Shown here: piece by piece, positions 17,401 through 28,020 of the stretch
Numbering within the stretch: position 1 is the stretch's first letter
How the letters are laid out: each line of letters starts with the position of its first letter
Origin: Zygnema cylindricum
Lineage: Eukaryota > Streptophyta > Zygnematophyceae > Zygnematales > Zygnemataceae
Length of the DNA stretch: 39,162 nt
Assembly (NCBI GenBank): GCA_037447655.1
Contig: JBBHKE010003535.1
Location: 208,937-248,098, forward strand
Direction of reading: 5' to 3'
The notes under the pieces: model-generated
Databases searched by the model: none
Seen by the model: the letters and a program-made list of their open reading frames with translations, nothing else
What the model was told of the DNA's origin: nothing
Program-made: the position numbers and the translations under genes

Positions 17401-18878
17401 TCCTAGATCGTTAGAGGCTCCTCTATAGCTGTAGAAAAAACAAAGTAAGAGCTTGCTTGCAGACGGCTGCTAGATTTTTTTTCCCCCCGAAAATTTTGAG
17501 GCTGATATCGTCGGCAGCCTCTGATTTTTCTGTTTAGTGTGAACCTAAACTTGATCTGGTACAGAGTCTGTAGTGGTTCCTTCCACCTGAGGCGTAGCTC
17601 TTGGTGAAGCATCCTGTAAAGGCACCAGAGGAACTGAAGGAAGAGGTGTCCCACTTGCCGGTGGAAAGTAGACTCGCTGCGTATGGTGAAAAATGGCATA
17701 TTCATATTTTTCTTTTGCCTGTTGATCTGGCACTTTAAAAAGGTCAACCGACTCTTGTTCATCTTTAATATGGATATTCCTAGAGATAATCACTTTCTAT
17801 TTCTCAAAGACAAAAATTGTATACCGTTTTCCATTATCATGATACCCCATGAAAATCCCAGGTAAGCCCTTAGCTTCCATTTTCCATCTATCCTGTGAGG
17901 TGTCCAAAATAAAGCACTAGCTGCCAAAGATCTTAAAGTGACTAACATCAGGTTTTTCTCCTGTCGAAAGTTCATAAGGTGTAGTGCTAACAGATCTAGA
18001 AGCAATTTTGTTCTTTATATAAATAGCACAGTTAAGTGTTTCGACCCAGAATTTCAAATCTAGCCTTTTATCTGCAAGCATGGACCGAGCACCCTTTGTC
18101 ACTGTCCTATTTAATCTCTCAGAAACACCATTCTGTTCCGGTGTATATAGAACTGTAAGATTGTGACTGATACCTTGCTAAAGGATAAATTCTTTGAATT
18201 TCTTTGATGTGTGTTCTCCCCGTTGTCCGATCTCAACGCTAATATTGGAACTCCATGAAGCTTTTCCGCCCAAGCTTTGTAGTATTTGAAGTGAGTAAAC
18301 ACTTCACTTTTATGTTGCATGAAGTGAACTTTGGTGTACCTCGAGTAGTCATCTGTAAATTTGACCATATAGTGGACGCCTCCACCCTAAGCCACTTGTG
18401 AAAGACCGAGAACATCAAAATGTATTAGCTACAGAACTTTTTCCGATCTATGGTCTGTTTACTGTGGAAATGGCAAATTGTGGAACTTGCCAAGTAAACA
18501 ACCATCACATGATTTTATAGGATGAGAGATGAGAGAAACTCCATCAACTTTTCCCGAATTCACCATTTTCTTTAGACTATCATAATTCATGTGTCATAAT
18601 TTCTTGTGCCACAACTCATTATCACATTGGACACTAGAGTAAAAAAAATCATTTTCCTTATATTCAACCATGTCCATTCGGTACATTTTGCTAGCATCTC
18701 TAGTTCGTGTTACTGCTACATTTCCTTTCTTGCTAACAACTTGTCTACCTCCTTTCAAAATGACTTGAAAGCCTTTGCTTTCCACCAAGGATGTAGAGAA
18801 AAGATTTTTTTTCAAGTCTGGAATATACAAAACATTGTGAAAAATTCTCTCTACCGACTTTCCCCTCACATCTACCAT
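17401..18878 (-). pseudogene. C1 integrase (broken)
   Basis: On the - strand the region 18878-18594 holds the protease-integrase spacer (FHNVLYIPDLKKNLFSTSLVESKGF) and ends in the pre-integrase start ELWHKKL. Core motifs follow in separate frames: KFTDDYSRYTKVHFM and LRSDNGE (about 18368-18190), where a base loss disrupts the DNGGE motif. The C-terminal part ARSMLADKRLDLKFWVETLN...STGEKPDVSHFKIFG is at 18102-17917. The tail ISRNIHIKDE is at 17793, with a Pro-rich linker (PPASGTPLPSVPLVPLQD) toward RT. At least four frame breaks. Confidence 0.85.
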
Positions 18879-18894
18879 TAAAGATACATCACCC

Positions 18895-20034
18895 TCAGCT
18901 GAGGTTTAAACACTCATCCCACAAGCATAGTATATACTCTTTGGAGGCGTTTGCTGCAAATTTTGAAAAAACCGCCTTGTTCCAACAAATGTGGGCCGAT
19001 GCTCCCGTGTCCATGATCCATCCTGCATCTTTGGGACCCTCCATTATTGTCGCCATAACAAATAACTCCGATTCCTCTTGCTCATTGTAGATCAGAGACT
19101 CATCTGCATTAGTTGAAGAAGCTGAAAAGAGAGCATTTCCACGAGTAGGATTTCCAGAAAAGCTTGTGTGATATTGGCTTTGCTGCCCACCCGGCCTGTA
19201 TAAACCTGCCTCATTAGCTTTTTTTAGCTTAGGACAGTACCAATATCCATGACCCTTCTCAGAACAATAAAAACAAGCAGTGGAAGATTGTCTATTTGGC
19301 CTCAGATTACATTGATTAAACTGATTTTGATTCTGGCTAAACTGATTCCTATTCTGATTAAACTGAGCTCTTTTGTCAAAGTCTGTTGCAAAAGCTTTAA
19401 CCTTTCGTTCTCCTTCAAGGATTTTAGTGTTAGAATCTTCCTCCAATATAAGATTATATGCTAATTGAAACGACCAACTAGCTTTATCATAATTCTTTAA
19501 CTGAGCAGACTCACCTTTCATGCTACTACGAAGTCCTCTAATAAGCAAAGCTGCCTGCTGAAACTCAGGAAATGAACCCCCAGAAGAAGAGTTTGCATCA
19601 ATAAGTGCACGAAAGTTGTCACAATACTCGACCATAGTTCCCCCCGAGTATTTGTACCCCCAAATTTTTCCAGCCACCAAGAGCTCCTCATGGACATTCG
19701 CTTTCTCAAAAGCAGATTTCAGTGATGTCCAACTCTCCTTCGCCTTTTTCATTTTTAGGCGAGACATGACAAGATTTTCTAAAATACAAAGAATTAGATT
19801 GTTCCTTGCCATTGAATTCTTTTTCGCCCAACTCGGATTTGTTTCATCAAGGGAGCCATCCAAGACCCCCAATAAGTCAACAGTTTCGAACGAAGATTCA
19901 ACCATCGCCGCCCAGTACGCATTCTTTTGGCCATTGAAGATAGGAATTCTTGACAAAAAAGGCCCATAACCTGTTATTCTACAACCACCGTTGCAGGAGG
20001 AGGACCAGCACCGTTGCAAGAGAAGGACCAGCAA
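18895..20034 (-). pseudogene. C1 Gag and protease start
   Basis: An open frame of 379 codons whose beginning (to about residue 20) lies in the LTR. Residues 28-36 (SRIPIFNGQ) start the Gag fold, with WAAMVESSFE, ESWTSLKSAFE, GGTMVEYCDNF and QQAALLIRGL following. Residues 224-241 are Asn/Gln-rich (NQNRNQFSQNQNQFNQ). Residues 254-267 form the knuckle CFYCSEKGHGYWYC. Residues 339-350 (WIMDTGASAHIC) are an intact aspartic protease active site. A frame slip followed by a stop near 18960-18895 ends the frame, whereas C2 continues through YYACGMSVQ. The bases after the primer site hold two extra nucleotides relative to C2, so the LTR-borne start is out of frame here. Confidence 0.85.
19961..19971 (-). 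other. Primer-binding site of C1 (half tRNA-iMet type)
   Basis: GGTTATGGGCC on the - strand, directly after the LTR end GAATAACA. It matches 11 bases of the initiator tRNA-Met anticodon loop and stem. Confidence 0.75.
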
Positions 20035-20927
20035 TAGTAGTGGAAGTATACATAGAAAACAACAGAATCTATAAAGAACCTACTCAACAACCAGCTTTTA
20101 GCTCACACAAAATATGACTCAAAATGCCAATATGCCTCAAATTTCTCCCAATGACACACAACAAATTAAAATGACAATTCCTAAAATTTTAACCCAATTG
20201 ACTTAGTAAAAGATAAGATATGACTCCTGGAAGTTTCCTAAAAACTGCCCTTAAAATGTAATAATCCCAAAACTGGATAATACAAATTTGACTAAGTCCT
20301 AAACTATATACTCACAGTGAGTATCTACTGGTCTATAATAATTCGGGAGAATGTACTGAAGTACTATCCTGACTTACGACAAAGTATCGAGCCTGTACTT
20401 TACTGTACCGTGAGTACCTCAAAAACCCTAATTATTACATGCCGCTAAATGAACAGTGTAACACTATTATTTAATTCACTAAACGTTAACATATTTTTTT
20501 CCAAATATTTACAGATATTGTCTGTACAATTACTGTTGCTAATTCTTAGTCAGCATCAGCCGCAAAAGTCCAGATGAATGTTGATTCGATGGTACGAACG
20601 TCCTTAGTACGTACGGCGCACTTAGTCATTGTGGTCCCCGCTTTAATCGCATCCGTCGAATCTGTCTCGTATCAACGAAATTCCTTTGATTTCGTACGGT
20701 ACACTCCCAACTGTCCGGCTTGGTCTCCACCTGTCAGATTCACCAAAACCGCCCGTATGATTTTTGACACGCGTATGTGGATGTCGGCACAACTCCCGAA
20801 TACCTACATTAACTTCTCTTACCGATACGTGTATCTGAGTGTTTTGTCACTTGTGGTCCCACGTGAATCACGCTTGAGGTCCTAGGTGAATCGCGTCCGT
20901 TGGCACGAATTCAATCAATGATCATAG
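19972..20927 (-). repeat. 5' LTR of C1, distal part lost
   Basis: TGTTATTCTACAACCACCG..., aligning with 5715 to about 6655 of the 3' LTR. It stops at 20927, where an A-type LTR begins. The remaining ~290 bp of the C LTR are not found after that LTR. Confidence 0.85.
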
Positions 20928-21977
20928 TGTTGTCCATAGCCATTTTCAGCCATGGATTTACCCTCGGAAGCACCACAAATTACCCCAAAAACAGCCTACT
21001 GTGAGTCCACTCAGAATTCTACAGAATAAACAAAACAGACTGACACTATAAGAACAAATAGTTTCTAGGAAACTGAGTATTCCCACAAATTTTCATGTAG
21101 AAAAACCAAATATACCTATCACACCACTTAGTCAAAGTTGCAGTAAAACAGTCTGCCATAACTTTGATAAATCTGATCAACTTCACAATGAAGTCCCAAG
21201 CAAACCAGACACAAAATAAGTCTGCAAATTTGCCACAATATTCCCAATAGAAAGAGAAACCCACATGCAAATATTCAGATAATTCTGCCAATACAACTGA
21301 GAGAAATCCTCAGATGAAAATTACCTAAAAGGAGCAAAAACAGTTTTTGTCCAAAAAGTTCCTAAGTCCAAAAATGACTAAGTCCTACAAATATACACCA
21401 GCTCACTACTGACTGTACGGAGGCATACCAGCCGTACGTAATCTATCAACTACCTCTATTAATTTGAGTATACCCGAATACTTCGTGATATGTGAGAATG
21501 AATAGATCTACACTATTAATTAATACACATAGGACAAAACATTGTTGTAAATATTCACAAACCTTACGAACTTCGTCAAACGAATTTGGGCCGTCCAAAA
21601 TAAATATCATGTGATGGACGCGATTTCGCGTCCCTCACCAAAATGAACAAACTGACGGCGCCGTCGTCCGTAGCTCCGCAGCGTCTAATTCATCAAATGT
21701 CGCCTGTCGAACTACGTTTTGTACGTGCGACGTACAATTCCAACCTCGTCAATTATTTAACGTCGGATCGATTCGCGATCCACCGTCTATTTCCCTCTAC
21801 GCAAATTGTACTTTCGCCTATGTTTCTTCGTGTCACTTGAAGTCACTTACTTCACTTTAGTATTATTCGTACTTTTGCTCCCCCAATCCGTGATTCCATT
21901 TAAACCTCCACATTAAATCCAATTAATACGCTACATATGAAATGTTGCGTGCGCACAAAATCTCGCGTATGCACGAA
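20928..21977 (-). repeat. Old family-A LTR, truncated
   Basis: It starts TGTTGTCCATAGCCATTTTCAGCC and follows the A-LTR layout (GTACGGAGGCATACCAGCCGTAC near 21416, GGATCGATTCGCGATCC at 21765-21781, GCACGAAAC near 21973), but it is substantially diverged. The expected ACAACA end is absent. It carries its own GGACGCGA-TT-TCGCGTCC hairpin (21614-21631). Five bases before it are CATAG, and no matching duplication was seen, so the right end is deleted. Confidence 0.8.
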
Positions 21978-23779
21978 ACTAAGGGTATGTCCCCATGTAC
22001 TTGTAACTTAGCAAATTTAATTTGTCTTTTAGCGCGGATCCGGCGTACCCGCTTTTCAAGTGTCCGTATGTGTAAGAACGTAATCGTAACTTACGCTTGT
22101 GACGATTGTATACGTCGACAATACTTGTGATAGTTGTCAACGTCTACAATCTGTGTTGTCAGACGTTTTTGTACTTAGGCTATTGCTTTAGGTTTGTACA
22201 CTCATAATGTGAGAGTAAAGGAATTGATCGAAGGGGACTTACATTTTCTTGTCTTTTTCCCTTGTCTTTCCCTTAGTCAAATTGTCAGTGTTTTTTCTGC
22301 AAGGCTTTTTCTGCCTTAGTTAGTTAAGCGCTTAGTCTTTCTCTTTCCCTTATTATTCTTTTCTTGTAAGCCCTACAACTTAATTCACTCGGTTTTGGCT
22401 GGAGTCCGCACGGTTTCCCTTCAACAACCTCTTTTAGTGTGGATTTTGCCGACTTTCTCGGCTATCTCTAGACCCTTGTGTATGCATGCTGTGAATTAGG
22501 GTTTTACTTTTTGTTGTCTAATTTTGTTGCCATGGTTGGCGTTTGCTTGTGGTTTGTTAGAATCTGGTTATCTCGGATTCTCAATAGCTTTCCATTGTTT
22601 GTTTTCTATTATCATTTTTTGCGATTGGTTATTGTTGTGTTGAAATGCGATTATCTCGGATCTGTGCAGATTCTTGCTTTCTTGTATTTTTCTCGTGCTA
22701 GTTTTACTTATACGTTTTCTTATTATTTGCTATTTTGTGGCTTATTGTTAGAATTGTTAGCTTTGTCAGATTTTGGTTATTTTGAATTCTTTACAATTTG
22801 CTATTTATTTTTTTCTGTTTCGGTTGCTGTTTTTCTTTATTTGCAATCCTAGATCTAACTCCTGTAAGGAAGTCGCCCAAACCCTGGAGCCTAGTGGCTA
22901 CCCATCGGCTTAGTATTCCTATACTCTCAAATAATCATTCGCCTCTCTCTTGTTGTGTGTTTAAAAAAAAAAATCAAAAAAAATTGTTATATTTCATTTT
23001 CAGTTTTTGTTGAAAAAAACATAAAAAAATAGTATATTTCATTTGCAGATTTGGTTCTTGGTTTTGTCTTTTACATTTCCAATCCAATTTACCTGTCATT
23101 GTTAGTTTTGCTTCTCAGTTTGGTGTGAGAACAAAATTTAAAGAAAAAATATATATATATATTAAAAATTATTTACCATGTAAAATCTATCTCCATTTCT
23201 ACATTATCTTTCACCTATTTTTAATCCGGTTTCTTCCTTTTTGATCCGGTTTTATCTTTCCATCGGGTTTAATCATATTTCTTCTCCACTTGTAGTTTCT
23301 TTTTCAGTTTTCCTTTGAAGAAAATTTATAAAAAGTAAAATTTGATATATATCTAAAGTTTATGCATTTAAAATACTTTTATTTGGTATTCCCGATTTAT
23401 TTCTTTAAGAGCTTTCCTCTTACCTCATCCTATCCTATTCTTTGCTGCATATTTATACCTATATTTTTTTTGACAATTTAGTTTTTTCTTGGTTGTCAAT
23501 AAGGGTTTCCTACAGAATTAAGGTTGCTTCAAGCCTAAGGTTTGCCGAAAACCTAGGGTTTGGCCAACCCCTTTTTCCCTCATCCTAACTCACTACCAAG
23601 TTTATTTGCCTTTCTTTTCTTTGTTCCGTATTTTTCTTTTCCTCTTCCTTTGGGTGTGGACATTCACTTGTGGAGGCCCGCACAGTCCGGATGACACTTA
23701 GAGGGAACACTTTTCGGAGGAAATTTCGGGAGTGGATTGCGGAGCGAATTCGCCCTTTGAGTCTCTGCAAAGCCCTAGG
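21978..23779. other. Unassigned region, T-rich
   Basis: About 1.8 kb with no recognisable gene. It is T-rich on the + strand (many TTTTCTTTT stretches), with short A-runs (22964-22984) and an (AT)n tract (23147-23161). Short frames such as 22478-22852 translate to Phe/Leu-rich sequence typical of T-rich DNA. It could be the interior or 5' leader of an unrecognised element, or intronic. I see no LTR ends or terminal inverted repeats. Confidence 0.4.
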
Positions 23780-23919
23780 TGCAGCGATCAGCTGCAGTTC
23801 ACCTTTAATAATCACCAGATTATTAAACGTGATGTGTAAGAATCACGATGCCTTGCGGTTCACCTTTGATAATCACCAGATTATTAAAGGTGCTGTGTAA
23901 GTATCACGATGCCTTGCTG
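23780..23919. repeat. Hairpin-bearing 61-bp tandem duplication
   Basis: Two copies (23798-23858 and 23859-23919) begin TTCACCTTTRATAATCACC and end ATCACGATGCCTTGC. Each contains a stem TTTAATAATC / GATTATTAAA around an ACCA loop (23804-23827 and 23863-23890). A third small stem TGCAGC-GATCA-GCTGCA precedes them (23780-23796). No known RNA family was recognised. Confidence 0.7.
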
Positions 23920-24312
23920 GTGTAAGCGCGTGTAGTGATAGTTGGTTTACCATTTAGAGAGTTCGTGCGTGGATTGGGTCCCATTAAACCCAATTGTATT
24001 AGCCATTTGCATTTCCCAGCTTTCCATGCTTTTCGTCTGGCTGTGAGTGGCTTTGTGTTTTTCCTATTGTATGTTTGGCGTGGAATTTTCTGGTTAGATT
24101 TGGCCGTTGGTGGCCTTGGATATAACTATTTTCTACCTGTGGAGCCTTAGATCTGCACCTCCGGGTGCTTGTTTAGCAATTTTTTGCTTTTATACATATG
24201 GCCCATTGGCCTTGCCCACTCGTTTGCAGGTTAGAGGTTTCGATAAAAGCGACTTCTTTATTGGATCTGGTCATTGCAGTCCTGCTAGAGACTATTTGAG
24301 ATTGTTGCCTAC

Positions 24313-24970
24313 GTGTTTGGTATGGTTCTCACTTGTTGTATTTTGGATAGATCGTGTTCATTACCCCGTCGTCGTGGTACCCATTTTCCTTTTATGCCCA
24401 CCGATTGGAACAATCTTAATTTTCGTCCCTGGTCTACTCGTAGTGGCGTTGTTTTCCGCCAATCACGTGTAGACCAAACGGATCTAGTGATTCTACCTCA
24501 TTTTCCTATAGTTTCAGTTCTGGTATCGAGAACACCATCTGTCCAATCAGGACTCACATCCGTCTCTTCTTCGTCATCTATCTCCTCTACGCTATCTGTA
24601 GAGAAAACTGATGACAAAAGTGTCGAGGAATCCACTTCTGGTTCCATCTCCTTTTGGTCTTCTCCTAGTCCCATTTTGGTTCTATCTTCGTACACGCCAG
24701 TCGGTGACATGGCTTCCTCCTCGGAGGAACCCTTTCCGCATGCTCTATGATACCGAAATGCGTGATTTAGCATTTCGCTATCAGGATCGATTTGATCTTC
24801 GTGTAGCATTCTCTCTCCTTGGTTGTTACCTCAGAGGGTCGGCCCTTACCCTTTATACCCGGAAGTTTGAGAGTATTTTTGCAATGACGAAGTACTCCCC
24901 TGCCTTTGCCAGACTTCCGAAAGTCATCTGCCAGGTAGAAATTCCCTACCAGGGTGCAGTTAGCAAGTAG
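24313..24970 (+). other. Possible decayed coding region, unrecognised
   Basis: The frame 24313-24750 reads about 145 codons (RRRGTHFPFMPTDWNNLNFR, then a Ser/Thr-rich stretch). A second frame, 24611-24970, continues with ALTLYTRKFESIFAMTKYSP and ends at a stop. The overlap of two moderately complex frames could reflect a frameshifted gene or element remnant. I do not recognise a family, and either frame could be accidental. Nothing in the neighbourhood supplies a function. Confidence 0.25.
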
Positions 24971-25016
24971 TACTAGCTACTGCTACTCCAATTAATAAAA
25001 ATAAGAAGAAGATTTT

Positions 25017-25270
25017 ACAATTTGTACACTTCAAAAAATAATTAATAATTATATGAATAAAAGTTCACATTTTATACACTTTAAAAAATTACAAATAAAA
25101 ATAATAATTAAAACTCACATTTTGTACACTTCATAAAATGATTAATAAAAATAAGAATAATATATCATATTTTATACACTTCATAAAATATTGAATAAAA
25201 ATAATAATAAGAATTCTCATTTTTTACACTTCAAAAATTAATTAATAAAAATAACAATAAAAATTCATGC
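25017..25270. repeat. AT-rich minisatellite, 50-bp period, five copies
   Basis: The conserved decamer TTTnTACACT recurs at exactly 25021, 25071, 25121, 25171 and 25221. Each is followed by TCAwAAAwTnATTAATAAAAATAA-like sequence. The period is 50 bp with no indels between anchors, but substitutions between copies are frequent, so the array is old. Confidence 0.9.
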
Positions 25271-25690
25271 CTGAAACGAACAGTCTGCAATTTTTTCTTT
25301 CATATCATACTTTGACTAAATTAGTGTGGGTTTCAAGTTTTCATATGTGAAGTTATCTACTATAGTACGTACTAAATAAGTAACTATATGAATTAGTATT
25401 ACAGTATTAGTGTTTTTTGTCGGTTACATTTTGCGGCGTTACCTTTTAAGTCACGAAACGAAAATCACGTCGTAGGTCGCGTTTCAGAAAACTTTTCGCT
25501 ATCGCTAAAACAACATATTAATTAAAAATTTATTTTATAAAATACAATACATCGCGATATATATCGCCATAATTTATGTTGGTCGCGGTACGATATATCG
25601 AGGACTTTCCTCGATCGATATTCGATATATCGAATATCAAAATTATCGCGATATGCAACTACCTGATACCCAACACTAGTCTCGATAATC
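25271..25690. repeat. Unassigned AT-rich segment with palindrome cluster
   Basis: No gene. Between 25553 and 25640 several perfect palindromes lie back to back: GCGATATATATCGC (25554-25567), ATCGAGGA-CTT-TCCTCGAT (about 25596-25614) and a 22-bp perfect palindrome at 25617-25638 centred on CGATATATCG. The segment abuts the truncated pol of C2 at about 25690. Confidence 0.6.
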
Positions 25691-26480
25691 GGTTGTTGAG
25701 GAACTTGAAAGTAAATCGTCTTTTTAGTGTCAAAGATGACATACTCCTGCAATTTGTCTTTCACCGGTGTATCTGCCATTTTGAAATAATAAGCTGATCC
25801 AGCTTCATCTTTGATGATGATATTCCTTGACACAATTACTTGTTGTTTATCGAATACATACACCCTATAACCTTTAGAGTTATCATCATATCCCATGAGA
25901 ATACCGGGCAAGCCCTTCGGTTCCATTTTTTATGTGTTCTGTGATGTGTTAAGAATAAAACACTTGCTACCAAATACTTTTAAATGACTGACTTGAGGTT
26001 TTCTTCCTGTCCACAGCTCAAATGGTGTAGTATTAACTGATCGAGAAGCAATCCTATTCTTGATATAGACCGCACAGTTAAGAGCTTCAGCCTAGAATTT
26101 CAAATCTACATTTTTGTCTGCAAGCATGGATCTGGCACATCTAGCACTTTCTGTAACTGTTCTATTTAGCCTTTCTAAGACACCATTTTGTTGAGGCGTA
26201 TAAAGAACTGTCAGTTGCCGATTAATACCCTCATCCAATTAATACCCTCATCCAGAAAAAAAAAATTAAAGTCTGTGGACATATATTCCCCCCCATTGTC
26301 CGATCTTAGTGTCAAAATCGGTACTCCGTGTAATTTTTCCGCCCAAGCTTTGTAGTGTTTGAAGTGTCCGAACACTTCACTTTTCTCCTTCATGAAATAT
26401 ACTTTTGTAAAACTTGAGAAGTCATCTGTAAATGTGACCATAAAGCGAACTCCACCCGCAGAAGGCACCTGAGTAGGGCA
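25690..26480 (-). pseudogene. C2 integrase core and C-terminal part (broken)
   Basis: On the - strand 26468-26211 encodes the core FMVTFTDDFSSFTKVYFMKEK and LRSDNGGEYMS (Asp and Glu retained). It is disrupted by a perfect 17-bp tandem duplication (ATTAATACCCTCATCCA at 26221 and 26238). The C-terminal tail EPKGLPGILMGYDDNSKGYRV...SRNIIIKDEAGSAYYFK lies at 25926-25700. Beyond that the frame runs into the unrelated palindromic segment. Confidence 0.85.
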
Positions 26481-28020
26481 TAAAACATCAGAGTGTATGA
26501 GCAGTAACTCTTTCCAACCGATATTCCGATTCTTGAGGAAATGGTAAAGTGTTAATTTTACCTAATGAGCAGCTATCACAAGTCTTAACTCGCAGATCAG
26601 AAAGACAAACACCTTCTACTTTGCCAGCATGTACCATCTTCTTCAAACTATCAAAATTAAAATGCCCTAGTCTTTTATGCAATAACTCATTTTCAGACAT
26701 AACATAGGAGTAGAGAACATCATTTCCCTTAGTATAACCCATATCCATGCGGTACATTTTGCTTTCATCTCTAGTTTCTGTGACTGCTACCTTGCCTAGC
26801 TTGCTAACAACCTGCCTACCCCCTTTTAAGGCGACCTCAAAGCCTTTGCTCTCAACAAGTGAGGTAGAAAAAAGATTATTTTTGAAGTCTGGGACATACA
26901 AAACATTATGAAGTGTCCTTTTAACAAACTTCCTTCCTACATCTACCAGCAAAGACACATCACCCTGAGCAGCAGTTTGGACACTCATGCCACATGCATA
27001 GTAAATATTACGTGCAGGTGTAGCTTTCAAGCTGGTAAAAATTGCTTTGTCCCAGCACATGAGTGCCGATGCCACTGTTTCCATGATCCATCGGAAGTCT
27101 TTAGAGCCCTCCATTGCCGCCGCAATAGCAAATAGTTCCGATTCATCCTGCTCATTGAAGCTCAATGACTCATCATCCTCAGTAAAAGATGAAGAAAACA
27201 TAGAATGGATTTGAACCGGCTTTCTATAGAAGCTCTGATTAAATTGACTCTGTTGCCAACCTAGCCTATATAAACCTGTTTCATTCGCCTTTTTCAGCTT
27301 AGGACAGTACCTATATCCATGACCACGTTCATAACAATAAAATTATGCAGTTGACGACTATCTATTTTGACCTTGATTAAACTGTTTAAATTGACTTTTA
27401 TTCTGATTTATTTTAATTTTTGACTGGTTAAACTATCTATTCATGTCAAAATCTGAAGCATACGCCTCTACTTGCTTTTCTCCATTAAGAACCTTAACCG
27501 TAGCTTCTTCCTCTAAAATTATATTGATAGCTAATTGAAGAGTCCAACTAGCTTTATCATGCTTTTTCAAAGCCTGCTCAGAAGACCTCTAACCACCAAG
27601 ACAGCTTGCTAAAACTCAAGAAAGGTACCACCAACACAAGCATGAGCATCAATAACAGCTCAAAAATTATCACTATACTCGGCCATTGTTCCCCCCGAGT
27701 ATTTGTAGTCCCAGATCTTTCTTGCCGATTGAAGTTCTTATTCAACGTTAGGTTTTTAATAAGATGCCTTGAGGGATTTCTAGTTATCAATCGCCTATTT
27801 CATTTTGATTCTTGACATAACCAGGTTCTCTGAGAGACATAGTTTCAGAATGTTCCGAGCTTGTGAATTCTTTTTCGACCAAGTTGGATCCGATTCATCA
27901 AGTGATCCATCCAGAATCTCCCGCAAACCTGCATTCTCAAAGTGAGACTCAACCATATCCGCCCAGTAAGCATATTTATGCTCATTAAAGATAGGGATTC
28001 TTGAAGACAGGCCCAAAAAC
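26481..28020 (-). pseudogene. C2 Gag, protease and pre-integrase (broken)
   Basis: Gag begins in the LTR at ATG 28079-28077 (MSTSTSTAAAPPVLVVIEQQ) and runs through the primer site to SSRIPIFNEHKYAYWADMVE at about 27990, ending near 27795. Later Gag is frame-broken (27790-27200), and its knuckle region (27330-27290) has lost residues. Protease at 27201-26488 reads WIMETVASALMC: the catalytic Asp is Glu and the Gly is Val, so it is inactive. ELLHKRLGHFNFDSLKK...CDSCSLGK is the integrase zinc-binding part. Confidence 0.85.
28010..28020 (-). other. Degenerate primer-binding site of C2
   Basis: The - strand reads GTTTTTGGGCC where the other elements have GGTTATGGGCC. It is in the correct place, directly after the LTR end GAACAACA, and is recognisable only by comparison. 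Confidence 0.6.

Larger units (their letters stand above)
5715..20927 (-). mobile_element. Copia-type element C1 (gag-pol, decayed), host of B
   Basis: Read on the - strand: 5' LTR (19972-20927, distal part missing), primer site, Gag, protease, integrase, RT and RNase H, polypurine tract and 3' LTR (5715-6960). Element B with its duplication (7365-16228) interrupts the RNase H region. Frame breaks in every domain and over 10% difference between its LTRs (eye estimate) mark it as old. It inserted into D1 at 5714. The outer part of the 5' LTR is replaced by an A-type LTR at 20928, so the right-hand target duplication cannot be seen. Confidence 0.9.

Noticed and set aside
22478-22852. 124-codon + strand frame resembling a membrane protein
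   Set aside because: Its hydrophobicity follows from T-rich DNA. There is no homologue I recognise and no supporting context.
23517-23580. Telomere-like AACCTAGGGTTT
   Set aside because: A single short occurrence, not a tandem array, so it is better read as chance.
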